Below are positions 17,782 through 24,566 of a stretch of 64,000 bases of DNA, one piece after another. The notes under the pieces are model-generated. The model worked only from the letters and a program-made list of their open reading frames with translations, had not been told where the DNA came from and ran no database searches. The stretch is from Rhodanobacter sp. C01 (GTDB taxonomy: Bacteria > Pseudomonadota > Gammaproteobacteria > Xanthomonadales > Rhodanobacteraceae), in contig NZ_MUNR01000005.1 in assembly GCF_002001045.1 (NCBI RefSeq), positions 62,001-126,000 on the forward strand, written 5' to 3'. The position numbers were made by a program, and so were the translations under genes. Every line of letters starts with the position of its first letter. Position 1 is the first letter of the stretch.

Positions 17782-19245
17782 GTGTACGACTATTTCTTTG
17801 CTGGCAATCAATATATCCGCGTCACTCGCGACGATACGGGGCCGGGCGTCGTGGACGCCGGCTATCCGCGGACCATTTCACCGAACTGGGGCTGGGGTTC
17901 GTTCGGCGCCAACGGTATCGACGCGGCGTTGTATAGCGGCTCGAAGTGCTATTTCTTTTCGGGCAAGGACTACATACGCGTGACGCGCGGGGTGACCGGG
18001 CCGGGCACGATCGATCCGGGTTACCCGCGGCCGATCGCACCCAACTGGGGCTGGGGTACGTTTGGCACCAATGGCATCGATGCGGCGCTGTACAGCAACT
18101 CGAAGTGCTATTTCTTTTCGGGCAAGGAATACATTCGCGTGACGCGCGGCGAAACTGGCCCGGGCACAGTGGATGCCGGCTATCCGCGGCCGATCTCGGT
18201 GTGGGGTTGGGGCTCGTTCGGCGCGAATGGAATCGATGCTGCGCTGTACAGCGGGTCGCGTTGCTATTTCTTCTCCGGCGACCAGTACATCCGGGTCACG
18301 CGCGCCGACGAAGGGGCGGGCACGGTGGATGCCGGCTACCCCAAACCCATTTCGCCGAACTGGGGCTGGGGAAGTTTCGGCAGCAAGGGCATTGGCGCGG
18401 CGCTCAACAGTGGCGGCCCGTATGCGGCCATCCCGGCGCAAGGCCTGGGCAGCAATTCGAACTACTTCCTGTACAGCCCCGCCCAGTTGGTGTCGAAAGG
18501 CGCTGTCAGCAAGGAGAAGATCCGCGTGGGTCCCGGGCTTCCGGTGTTCACCTCGTGCAACCACCTGCGGGGACTCTCGGTGCACATCATCGTGGACACC
18601 GACATCACCGGCACCAACGGCTTCGGTTTCCAGATCAACGCGTACTCGGCCAGGGGCGATTACGTCGGTGCACAGCAGTACGTGGTGCTGCTCATTCCGA
18701 ACAACAGTTCGCCCAGCCTGACGTGTGTGGTGTGCAACTTTCATGACAAGCAGGAGCCGTTGATCAACATTCAGCCCTGGCTGGCCAACCTGCCGACCAA
18801 TACGCTGCCCGCCGGGTACCAGATCATCATCACCTTGTTGAACGACGCGGCCGACAACATCACCGGAGCGACCTATGTGGTGATCGACAACCACGGCCAT
18901 ACCATCGGCAACAAAACCATTTCGCTGAGCGATCAACCCGCCGAGAACCTGGCGCCCATCGTCGCCTTTCAGGTCAACTTCGTGGGTGACATCAACGGCG
19001 CCACCACCACGCTCGCCTCCGGCGCAGGCACCATGACCTACACCGCCTCCAACCTGATGTCGGTGCTGAATACCGAGCCGGCGTGCGTGGACTGGACGTT
19101 CCGCACGGTGGAGGCCGCCAACAGCATGTACAGCCTGCTGCCTGACACACCGAGCCAAAGCTTTACCCAGTCGTTCGGCTTGAGCGTGGACGGCAAGGTG
19201 ATCCACCGTGTTGGTGGGGTCGAGCACAAGTTGATGGCCCGATAG
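17782..19245 (+). CDS. Hemopexin-like repeat protein
   Basis: A 487-residue protein. Four hemopexin-type repeats fill residues 4-215, each opening with YFF-G--YIRVTR and closing with GIDAALYS. A second domain of about 270 residues follows, without a motif I recognise (ITGTNGFGFQINAYSARGDY). There is no signal peptide. The start is given as the GTG at 17782, with GGAG 7 bases upstream, in preference to the ATG at 17758, which lacks a ribosome site. Hemopexin repeats form four-bladed propellers that bind ligands; the ligand here is unknown. Confidence 0.8.
   Translation: MYDYFFAGNQYIRVTRDDTGPGVVDAGYPRTISPNWGWGSFGANGIDAALYSGSKCYFFSGKDYIRVTRGVTGPGTIDPGYPRPIAPNWGWGTFGTNGIDAALYSNSKCYFFSGKEYIRVTRGETGPGTVDAGYPRPISVWGWGSFGANGIDAALYSGSRCYFFSGDQYIRVTRADEGAGTVDAGYPKPISPNWGWGSFGSKGIGAALNSGGPYAAIPAQGLGSNSNYFLYSPAQLVSKGAVSKEKIRVGPGLPVFTSCNHLRGLSVHIIVDTDITGTNGFGFQINAYSARGDYVGAQQYVVLLIPNNSSPSLTCVVCNFHDKQEPLINIQPWLANLPTNTLPAGYQIIITLLNDAADNITGATYVVIDNHGHTIGNKTISLSDQPAENLAPIVAFQVNFVGDINGATTTLASGAGTMTYTASNLMSVLNTEPACVDWTFRTVEAANSMYSLLPDTPSQSFTQSFGLSVDGKVIHRVGGVEHKLMAR
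17791..18420 (+). repeat. Four tandem repeats of 156-159 bases
   Basis: Units start near 17791, 17950, 18109 and 18265. Whole stretches of DNA are the same between units, for example the bases coding for CYFFSGK and GIDAALYS. They code for the hemopexin-like repeats. Confidence 0.85.
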
Positions 19246-19271
19246 TTGCGCTCAAAGGCAGCATCGACATT

Positions 19272-19516
19272 TCACGTGATGACATGTCGCCAGTTCCTTT
19301 TCGCTCGGTCTTGGAGTTCCTTCGCCGTATCCGCCGGCATCAGCTCCAGCGCCTGAGCAGCCGGTGAGACAAATGACGGGCAGGCGGTCACGTACTCCAT
19401 GATGCCGAGGTCGGGCGGATTCCTGGCGAGATGAACAAAGCATTCGGAAATGGTGCAGCTCCACCACCGTCAACCTCGTGCCGATAGGCAGCGTGTGCCG
19501 GTGACGTGGCAGCTTC
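19272..19516 (-). pseudogene. Possible frameshifted gene remnant
   Basis: On the minus strand the frame ending at the stop 19274-19272 reads well (CTISECFVHLARNPPDLGIM, then ALELMPADTAKELQDRAKRN), but it is closed by a stop at about 19464. A start with ATG near 19515 (MKLPRHRHTLPIGTRL) is in another frame. A frameshift near 19455 would join them. The family is not recognised. Confidence 0.3.
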
Positions 19517-19549
19517 ATTTATCATGGGCCCAAGTCACGGGAAGCAACC

Positions 19550-19939
19550 ATGATCGAAGGCTCATGCCACTGCGGCGCAGTGCGATGGCAGCTCGATGGC
19601 CAGCCCGATGGGGCCACGGCCTGCAACTGTACGGTCTGCCGCCGCTACGGCGCACTCTGGGCCTACGACTACGTGGATGAAGGCATTCGCGTCACGGGAC
19701 ACACGCAGGCCTATGTCCGCGGCAAGGCGATCGAGTTCCACTTCTGTCCGGCATGCGGCTGCGTCGTTTGCTGGCGCGGCCTCGAGACGGATGCGGCGGG
19801 GCGTCGCCGCACCGCCGTCAACCTCCGCCTGGCCGAGCCCGACGCCGTGGCGAAGATTCCCATCGATCACTTCGACGGTTTCGACACGTACGAAGACTTG
19901 CCGCGCGATGGCCGTTGCGTTGCCGACTACTGGTTCTGA
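19550..19939 (+). CDS. GFA/CENP-V family zinc enzyme
   Basis: A 129-residue protein of the glutathione-dependent formaldehyde-activating (GFA) type. The zinc ligands are in place: GSCHCGAVRW at the start, CNCTVCRRYG, and FCPACGCVVCWRG. Members bind two zincs through Cys residues; some catalyse thiol adduct chemistry, but most have unknown substrates. The start has GGGAAG upstream. It lies just outside the recognisable cassette array, and a related gene (22962-23318) lies inside it. Confidence 0.87.
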   Translation: MIEGSCHCGAVRWQLDGQPDGATACNCTVCRRYGALWAYDYVDEGIRVTGHTQAYVRGKAIEFHFCPACGCVVCWRGLETDAAGRRRTAVNLRLAEPDAVAKIPIDHFDGFDTYEDLPRDGRCVADYWF

Positions 19940-19956
19940 TGCGTAGCCTGCCAAGC

Positions 19957-19973
19957 GGGCCAGCTCACTCTGA
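19957..19973 (+). repeat. 17-bp direct repeat, copy 2
   Basis: Identical to 16613-16629. It is followed by CCCCTTTATTCC and lies between the GFA gene and the first cassette gene, at what looks like the left edge of the cassette array. Confidence 0.7.
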
Positions 19974-20053
19974 CCCCTTTATTCCGTGGCCAAACGTCCC
20001 TCTCATATGGGCGGAATAGACTGGCGCCCTGTCCAGAGCTGATGGAGATCGAG

Positions 20054-20494
20054 ATGAGTGACACCGAAAAAATGGTCTTGCGTGCACTCGAGACCTACAA
20101 ATCAGCTGTGTTGGTCAAGGAAGTTGATGCATTTATGCACTTGTACGATTCCGACGTTCGGGTATTCGACACGTGGGGTGTCTGGACCTATGAGGGAGCA
20201 GCTGCATGGCGAGTTGCGATTGAGGGTTGGTTCTCCTCGCTCCAAGACGAAAAATGCCGCGTCGCATTCGACGATGTGAAGATCATCGATTCCCCAGGCT
20301 TTGCGGCGATGAGCGCCGTCGCGACCTACACTGGAATATCGGCGCAAGGTCAAGACATCCACTCCATGCAAAATCGAATCAGCTGGGTGCTCAAAACAAG
20401 CGGCGATGTCCTGCGTGTAGTGCACGAGCACACATCGGTTCCCGTTGGTTTCGAAGACTCAAAGGCAATCCTCAAGCGTGCCGGCAAGTCATGA
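20054..20494 (+). CDS. NTF2/SnoaL-like protein (cassette 1)
   Basis: A 146-residue protein of the NTF2-like fold (ALETYKSAVLVKEVDAFMHL, VRVFDTWGVWTYEGAAAWRV, SGDVLRVVHEHTSVPVGF). Such proteins are small dimers that may be enzymes or ligand binders; none of the catalytic residues of a named enzyme is evident. The start at 20054 is chosen because GGAG lies six bases upstream; an ATG 12 bases earlier is also in frame. attC-1 follows the stop by 17 bases. Confidence 0.8.
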   Translation: MSDTEKMVLRALETYKSAVLVKEVDAFMHLYDSDVRVFDTWGVWTYEGAAAWRVAIEGWFSSLQDEKCRVAFDDVKIIDSPGFAAMSAVATYTGISAQGQDIHSMQNRISWVLKTSGDVLRVVHEHTSVPVGFEDSKAILKRAGKS

Positions 20495-20511
20495 GAGCAC
20501 CGCCAGGTGCC

Positions 20512-20568
20512 GCCTAACCACTCGCTCGAGGCGGACGGCTACGCGGCCTTTTAACTCTGTTGTCAGAT
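20512..20568 (+). other. attC-1
   Basis: 57 bases. It opens with GCCTAAC, has the centre GCGGACGGCTACGCGGCC, and closes with GTCAGAT, a one-base variant of GTTAGAT. It lies after the NTF2-like gene. Confidence 0.75.
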
Positions 20569-20585
20569 GCTCTTTGGAGGTATTG

Positions 20586-21116
20586 GTGCCAACCGTACGA
20601 AAAGCTCACATTGGTGACGCCAAGGCGCTCTCCGAGATGGCTGAGGCCACATTTAGGGCAACCTTTGGTGCAGTGAATACAGCCGAACACATGGAGCTTC
20701 ATTGCCGAACTAGCTATAGCGAACAGATTCAAGCGGCCGAGATCACTGATCCTGGAATGGTTACCTTGGTGAGCGAGAACGAAGGCAAATTGATTGGTTA
20801 TGCCCAACTGCGCTGGGGAGAGGCTCCTGACTGTGTTTCGGCAAAAAGTTCGGGGGAGATTCAACGCCTCTACGTTGTCGAAGACTGGCATGGCAAGGGC
20901 GTCGCGCAGGAGCTCATGAAGGTTTGCATCGATCAAATCAGGCAACACGGGTCAGATGCATTGTGGCTCGGTGTCTGGGAGCGCAACCCAAAGGCCATCT
21001 CGTTCTACAAGAAGTTGGGGTTCGTGGAGGCGGGTGAGCACACATTCCCTCTTGGCGGCGATCCTCAACGAGATATCGTCATGGTCAGATCTGTGGCCCT
21101 CGAGCAGAGCACCTAA
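20586..21116 (+). CDS. GNAT acetyltransferase (cassette 2)
   Basis: A 176-residue GNAT enzyme. The acetyl-CoA region is IQRLYVVEDWHGKGVAQELM (motif A, about residues 97-116), and motif B is NPKAISFYKKLGFVEAGEH. It transfers an acetyl group to an unknown amine. The start is the GTG at 20586, five bases after a perfect GGAGG; no ATG is suitably placed. The stop codon TAA lies inside the first core box of attC-2. Confidence 0.87.
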   Translation: MPTVRKAHIGDAKALSEMAEATFRATFGAVNTAEHMELHCRTSYSEQIQAAEITDPGMVTLVSENEGKLIGYAQLRWGEAPDCVSAKSSGEIQRLYVVEDWHGKGVAQELMKVCIDQIRQHGSDALWLGVWERNPKAISFYKKLGFVEAGEHTFPLGGDPQRDIVMVRSVALEQST

Positions 21117-21167
21117 CTACTCGTCCAACGCGGACGGCTTCGCCACCGCTTGACTCCAGCGGTAGGC
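21111..21167 (+). other. attC-2
   Basis: 57 bases. It opens with ACCTAAC (a full match to RYYYAAC), has the centre GCGGACGGCTTCGCCACCGC, and closes with GGTAGGC, a variant of GTTAGGC. The stop of the acetyltransferase gene is within the opening box. Confidence 0.85.
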
Positions 21168-21202
21168 CGCCTGGGGCAAACCAGCTTAATCGGAGATGGC
21201 AG

Positions 21203-21712
21203 ATGATCGAACTTCCCATAAGAGATCCGTGCGACCTTTGTGTGGCAGGTCGCGAAGAAAGATGGAAGGTCATAGACGAAAGCGAACATACATTGACCGT
21301 GATCAATCCGTGGCAATTCGAAGTTGGCCAGTGCTGCGTCATCACACGCCGGCATGTCGCAACGCTGCTCGATCTTTCTGACCAGGAGTGCGGGGCCATC
21401 ATGGTTTCGGCCAAGAGAGTCGCAGAGGCGCTCGTCAAGACTTATCGACCCCTCGGAATACTTACGTTCCAGAACAACGGGGTGTTTAGCGGACAGGAAA
21501 CACCGCACTTCCATTTCCATGTCGTGCCTCGGCAGAAGGGAAGTGATTGGGGTATAGGCCCGCCGCAACTCGCAACATTCGATGGCGCCGGACGCAAAAG
21601 GGGTGCCTCACACGATCCAGGCGGAGACGCGCAGCGTCGAGAGCGAGTTCAAGTTTCTGCCAAGCAACTTACTGAAACCGCGAACCTAATTCGTTCGAAC
21701 CTGCCGGAGTAG
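21203..21712 (+). CDS. HIT family hydrolase (cassette 3)
   Basis: A 169-residue histidine-triad protein. The triad is PHFHFHVVPR (about residues 106-115), preceded by QNNGVFSGQE; CDLC near residue 10 may bind zinc. HIT proteins hydrolyse nucleotide phosphoramidates, Ap4A-like compounds or adenylylated substrates. The C-terminal 30 residues are longer and more polar than in the core family. The start has GGAG seven bases upstream. The last nine codons overlap attC-3. Confidence 0.87.
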   Translation: MIELPIRDPCDLCVAGREERWKVIDESEHTLTVINPWQFEVGQCCVITRRHVATLLDLSDQECGAIMVSAKRVAEALVKTYRPLGILTFQNNGVFSGQETPHFHFHVVPRQKGSDWGIGPPQLATFDGAGRKRGASHDPGGDAQRRERVQVSAKQLTETANLIRSNLPE

Positions 21713-21734
21713 TGTTCCGGCTCAGGCGTTGGGC
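21684..21734 (+). other. attC-3
   Basis: 51 bases. It opens with ACCTAAT, includes a GCCGGA / TCCGGC stem, and closes with GTTGGGC (a full GTTRRRY match). The HIT stop codon lies inside. It is shorter and more diverged than the others. Confidence 0.6.
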
Positions 21735-21769
21735 GGCGGCAGGCCTGGTGCGGGCACCAGCCGGCGGCC
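21735..21769 (+). other. Gene-less cassette body
   Basis: Only about 35 bases separate attC-3 from attC-4 and they hold no reading frame. Together with attC-4 they form a cassette of about 150 bases without a gene, or a deletion scar. Confidence 0.5.
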
Positions 21770-21882
21770 GCTTGACAATTCCTTCAAGCAGGCACCGCTT
21801 CGTTCCCGCAAAATAGTGTCAGAAAGAAGCTTGCCACTGTTTTGCCTTCACTAAGCCGCGAGGCTTAATTCAGGCGTTGGAC
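21770..21882 (+). other. attC-4 (long)
   Basis: 113 bases. It opens with GCTTGAC-AATTCCTTCAAGC and closes with GTTGGAC. An inner stem GCAAAATAGTG / CACTGTTTTGC pairs with one wobble. The length is closer to the long attC sites of Vibrio than to its 57-base neighbours. Confidence 0.7.
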
Positions 21883-21905
21883 CACATCTCAACGATCAGG
21901 TCGCC

Positions 21906-22376
21906 ATGTCAAATCAACGCGTTCCCACCCTCTACGAATGGCTCGGCGGCATTGATGCACTTACTCGCCTGACCACACGGTTCTACGAGCACGTCAAGGC
22001 TGACTCTTTGTTAGGGCCGGTCTTCGCGCACATGAGCGCGGATCATCCGAGTCACGTCGCTGCTTTTCTAGCAGAAGTCCTTGGCGGCCCAGACACTTAC
22101 TCCAGGCTGCACGGCGGTCATCCGCACATGATTCGGCAGCATCTCAACCGTCACCTGAGTCAGGATCAGAGGCGACGCTGGGTAGGTCTGCTGCTGGAAA
22201 CAGCAGACGAGCTTGGCATGCCGGATGATCCCGAGTTCCGCTCTGCGTTGGTCGGCTATTTGGAGTGGGGTTCTCGCTTGGCAGTGATCAATTCGCAGCC
22301 GGGTGCTACGGCGGACCAGGATGCACCCATGCCAAAATGGGGTTGGGGTGAGGTCAAGGGGCCATATACGGGCTGA
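21906..22376 (+). CDS. Group II truncated haemoglobin (cassette 5)
   Basis: A 156-residue truncated-haemoglobin-type protein: TLYEWLGGIDALTRLTTRFY, then HGGHPHMIRQHLNRHLSQDQ with a likely proximal His, and RRRWVGLL with the Trp typical of group II. Such proteins bind haem and act on O2, NO or peroxide. The C-terminus (PKWGWGEVKGPYTG) is an extension common in this group. The start ATG has only a weak AGG upstream. Confidence 0.87.
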   Translation: MSNQRVPTLYEWLGGIDALTRLTTRFYEHVKADSLLGPVFAHMSADHPSHVAAFLAEVLGGPDTYSRLHGGHPHMIRQHLNRHLSQDQRRRWVGLLLETADELGMPDDPEFRSALVGYLEWGSRLAVINSQPGATADQDAPMPKWGWGEVKGPYTG

Positions 22377-22389
22377 GCACGCATATGTG

Positions 22390-22446
22390 GTCCAACAATT
22401 CGTTCAAGGCGAACGGCTTTGCCGTCGCCTGACTCCCTCGTTGAAT
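22390..22446 (+). other. attC-5
   Basis: 57 bases. It opens with GTCCAAC and closes with GTTGAAT, both full consensus matches, around GCGAACGGCTTTGCCGTCGC. It is the best-formed site of the array. Confidence 0.92.
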
Positions 22447-22464
22447 GGCAATGGAGGGTTCCTT

Positions 22465-22890
22465 GTGAGTCTGACTCAACACCTTGTTGCAGCTTGTACC
22501 ACCCTGGTGATGCTCACCTTCGTTGTTGGCATCCGCATGTTCCACGTCCGCATCAAGGATATGCGGGCCAGACGGATTCACCCTCAATCGGTGGCGCTTT
22601 CCCTCCACAGGTCGCAACGCCTTGAAGACTCTCGGGCATCAGACAATTTCAACCACTTGTTCGAGCTTCCGGTCGTCTTCTATGTGCTCTGTCTTACGGC
22701 CATTGCGACCAACCACATACCCATCTGGCTGCCTGCATGTGCTTGGCTATTCGTTGCCTTGCGCATGGTTCACAGCGCCATTCAATGTACCTATAACAAA
22801 GTCATGCACAGGTTTCCTGTTTTCCTGGCTGGCTGCTTTCTAGTGGCTGCAATGTGGTTGGCGTATGCGATTTCGTATATTTCCGCCTGA
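22465..22890 (+). CDS. MAPEG family membrane protein (cassette 6)
   Basis: A 141-residue, four-helix membrane protein. MAPEG signatures are NFNHLFELPVVFYVL and RMVHSAIQCTYNKVMHR. The family includes glutathione transferases and peroxidases of membranes. The start is the GTG at 22465, with GGAGGG seven bases upstream; the frame is open further back into attC-5, which argues against an earlier start. The stop TGA lies inside the first core box of attC-6. Confidence 0.87.
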   Translation: MSLTQHLVAACTTLVMLTFVVGIRMFHVRIKDMRARRIHPQSVALSLHRSQRLEDSRASDNFNHLFELPVVFYVLCLTAIATNHIPIWLPACAWLFVALRMVHSAIQCTYNKVMHRFPVFLAGCFLVAAMWLAYAISYISA

Positions 22891-22941
22891 CAATTCATTC
22901 AAGGCGGATGCCTCCGGCGCCGCTTGACTCAGCCGTCAGGC
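22885..22941 (+). other. attC-6
   Basis: 57 bases. It opens with GCCTGAC, then AATTCATTCAAGGCGGATG, and closes with GTCAGGC, which pairs fully with the opening box. The MAPEG stop codon lies in the opening box. Confidence 0.87.
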
Positions 22942-22961
22942 GGCACAAAGAGGGCAGTACC

Positions 22962-23318
22962 ATGCTCACAGGTTCATGCCATTGCGGAGCAGTGAAGATC
23001 CAGGTCGAACGTAAACCACGGCGCCTCACGAGCTGCAACTGTTCAATCTGCCGTCGCCACGCCGGGTTGTGGGGCTACTACGACAAGAGCAGAGTGAAGA
23101 TCGTGGCCCGCAGAGGCGCGATCGAGCGTTACGTTTGGGGTGACAAGTGCCTTGCGCTCTGTAGATGCGCTACCTGTGGTTGCGTAACACACTGGCAACC
23201 CATCGGTCGCATTAGCAGCAGAATGGGCGTTAACTTCCGCAACTTTGACCCGTCCGTGGCTGAGTCAACTCGTGTTCGGAGACTGGATGGTGCCAATACA
23301 TGGAGATTCCTGGACTAA
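22962..23318 (+). CDS. GFA/CENP-V family zinc protein (cassette 7)
   Basis: A 118-residue GFA-type protein, with zinc-site Cys in GSCHCGAVKI, CNCSICRRHA and CRCATCGCVTHW. It is shorter than the gene at 19550-19939 and clearly diverged from it. The substrate is unknown. The start at 22962 has AGAGGG upstream; the open frame back to 22854 runs through attC-6 and is not used. Confidence 0.87.
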   Translation: MLTGSCHCGAVKIQVERKPRRLTSCNCSICRRHAGLWGYYDKSRVKIVARRGAIERYVWGDKCLALCRCATCGCVTHWQPIGRISSRMGVNFRNFDPSVAESTRVRRLDGANTWRFLD

Positions 23319-23350
23319 GCGGCGCTCGGGTCATGCGGTAGGCGTGTGCG

Positions 23351-23408
23351 GCCTGAGAAGTCATTCCAGCGGACGCGCTACGCGCGCCGCTAAATTCAAG
23401 CGTTAGGT
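23351..23408 (+). other. attC-7
   Basis: 58 bases. It opens with GCCTGAG (two differences from consensus), has the stem GGACGCGC / GCGCGCC, and closes with GTTAGGT. A GCGGTAGGC just before it (23335-23343) looks like the closing box of another, truncated attC. Confidence 0.8.
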
Positions 23409-23413
23409 ACTCA

Positions 23414-24016
23414 ATGAGCGACTTCCCCACACTCGAAACCGAGCGATTGCTTTTGCGCGAGATCGTCGCGACCGACGCTACGGCCTTGTTTGATATTCAC
23501 GGCGACACCGAGGCGATGCGCTGGTTCGGCACAGATCCGCTTACGGATCTTCAGCAGGCAGAAAGGCTCGTCGAAACCTTCGCTGCCTGGCGTCAGATGC
23601 CCAACCCCGGAACACGCTGGGGTATCCAGAGAAAGTTGGACAATCAGCTCCTGGGTTCATGCGGCCTGTTCAAATGGAACCGTGGGTGGAGGAGCTGCAT
23701 CGTCGGGTACGAGCTCGCCCGATCTGCGCGTGGTGCAGGCTTCATGCTGGAGGCATTGTCCGCAGTGTTGGCGTGGGGGTTCGAGCAGATGGGGCTGAAC
23801 CGTGTCGAGGCACAAATTCATCCGGACAATGCTGCGTCCCTCAAGCTCCTGCGCGCGCTGGGGTTCGTTCAGGAGGGCCACATGCGGGAGGCGGGGTTCT
23901 GGCTCGGCGAACACCACGACCTGCTGCAATTTGCGCTCCTCCGGCGTGAATATCTAACCCCTCCATCAAGCGGACCTCAAGCTGCGCTTGAGTCCGCCGC
24001 TCATGTCGAACGTTAG
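23414..24016 (+). CDS. RimJ/RimL-type GNAT acetyltransferase (cassette 8)
   Basis: A 200-residue GNAT enzyme of the ribosomal-protein Ser/Ala acetyltransferase type: LETERLLLREI at the start, VGYELARSARGAGFMLEALS, and NAASLKLLRALGFVQEGHMR. The usual domain ends near residue 180; the last about 20 residues are encoded by attC-8, whose closing box supplies the stop codon. The start lies six bases after attC-7 and has no clear ribosome site. Confidence 0.87.
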   Translation: MSDFPTLETERLLLREIVATDATALFDIHGDTEAMRWFGTDPLTDLQQAERLVETFAAWRQMPNPGTRWGIQRKLDNQLLGSCGLFKWNRGWRSCIVGYELARSARGAGFMLEALSAVLAWGFEQMGLNRVEAQIHPDNAASLKLLRALGFVQEGHMREAGFWLGEHHDLLQFALLRREYLTPPSSGPQAALESAAHVER

Positions 24017-24018
24017 GC
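23952..24018 (+). other. attC-8
   Basis: 67 bases. It opens with ATCTAAC and closes with GTTAGGC, both full matches. The stem CGGACCTCAAGC / GCTTGAGTCCG is a nearly perfect inverted repeat. It is read through by the upstream gene, whose stop is the TAG in GTTAGGC. Confidence 0.9.
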
Positions 24019-24021
24019 CCC

Positions 24022-24516
24022 ATGACCGAACTCGCTGCAAAATTATCGGTCATCGAAGTCAATCCGCTGGGGTCAGAGGCGCTTGCGTTACTTCGCGAAG
24101 CAGCAGTTGAAGCCCGCAAGCTTTATCCCGAGTCCTCGTCTCCCAATGCCCCTTGGCCAACAAACGAGCCAACACCGCCGCGAGGCATCTATCTGCTCGC
24201 GCAGATAAGTGGCAGGCCCGTCGCCTGTGGCGCGTTACGCCCGTTATCAGATAACGTCGCCGAAATCCGCAGAGTATTTGTCACACGCGCAGCGCGCGGC
24301 AATGGCTTGGCCTTGGCAGTTCTCCGTGCGTTAGAGTCCCACGCAGTTCGGCTCGGCTATGACGCCATATGGCTCGAAACGGGCAATCGTCAACCTCAAG
24401 CCATAGCCCTCTACGAGAAATATGGGTTCAAGCGTATTCCGGCGTTTGGAGAGCACATCAACGATCCAACCAGCATTTGCCTCGGCAAGACCGTGCAATC
24501 GCAAAGTGGGGCTTGA
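24022..24516 (+). CDS. GNAT acetyltransferase (cassette 9)
   Basis: A 164-residue GNAT enzyme: GALRPLSDNVAEIRRVFVTR, AARGNGLALAVLRALE (motif A, acetyl-CoA loop) and NRQPQAIALYEKYGFKRIPA (motif B). The acceptor is unknown. The ATG lies three bases after attC-8 without a strong ribosome site, so translation may be coupled to the gene before it, whose stop is five bases away. Its own stop TGA lies in the opening box of attC-9. Confidence 0.87.
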   Translation: MTELAAKLSVIEVNPLGSEALALLREAAVEARKLYPESSSPNAPWPTNEPTPPRGIYLLAQISGRPVACGALRPLSDNVAEIRRVFVTRAARGNGLALAVLRALESHAVRLGYDAIWLETGNRQPQAIALYEKYGFKRIPAFGEHINDPTSICLGKTVQSQSGA

Positions 24517-24566
24517 CGATTCGTTCAAGCGGACGGCTGCGTGTTGATCGCGGTAACACGTTGAGG
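24511..24566 (+). other. attC-9, degenerate terminal site
   Basis: About 56 bases. The left half is canonical (GCTTGAC, then GATTCGTTCAAGCGGACGG), but the right half does not pair with it and ends in GTTGAGG, with a small CGTGTT / AACACG hairpin instead. This marks the visible end of the array. Confidence 0.6.

Larger units (their letters stand above)
20054..24566 (+). mobile_element. Integron gene-cassette array without integrase (CALIN type)
   Basis: Eight small plus-strand genes, each with its own ribosome site, are separated by nine attC-like sites of 51-113 bases. Most sites open with a variant of the RYYYAAC core, pass through a GCGGACGGCT-like centre, and close with a variant of GTTRRRY. 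The gene mix (acetyltransferases, HIT, haemoglobin, MAPEG, GFA, NTF2-like) is typical of chromosomal integron cassettes. No tyrosine integrase gene and no attI are visible, so the array is either a stranded cluster or its integrase lies outside the window. The left edge has no attC before the first gene. Confidence 0.88.

Noticed and set aside
17791..18420. Regular DNA repeats that could suggest a CRISPR array
   Set aside because: Period is about 158 bases, units are coding and translate to hemopexin blades; no spacers.
17878..19227. A 449-codon minus-strand frame
   Set aside because: It mirrors the hemopexin repeats on the opposite strand and has no protein character of its own.
19550..20511. 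An attI site or integrase at the left of the cassette array
   Set aside because: No tyrosine-recombinase motifs and no attI-like simple site were found; only the 17-bp REP-like repeat lies there.
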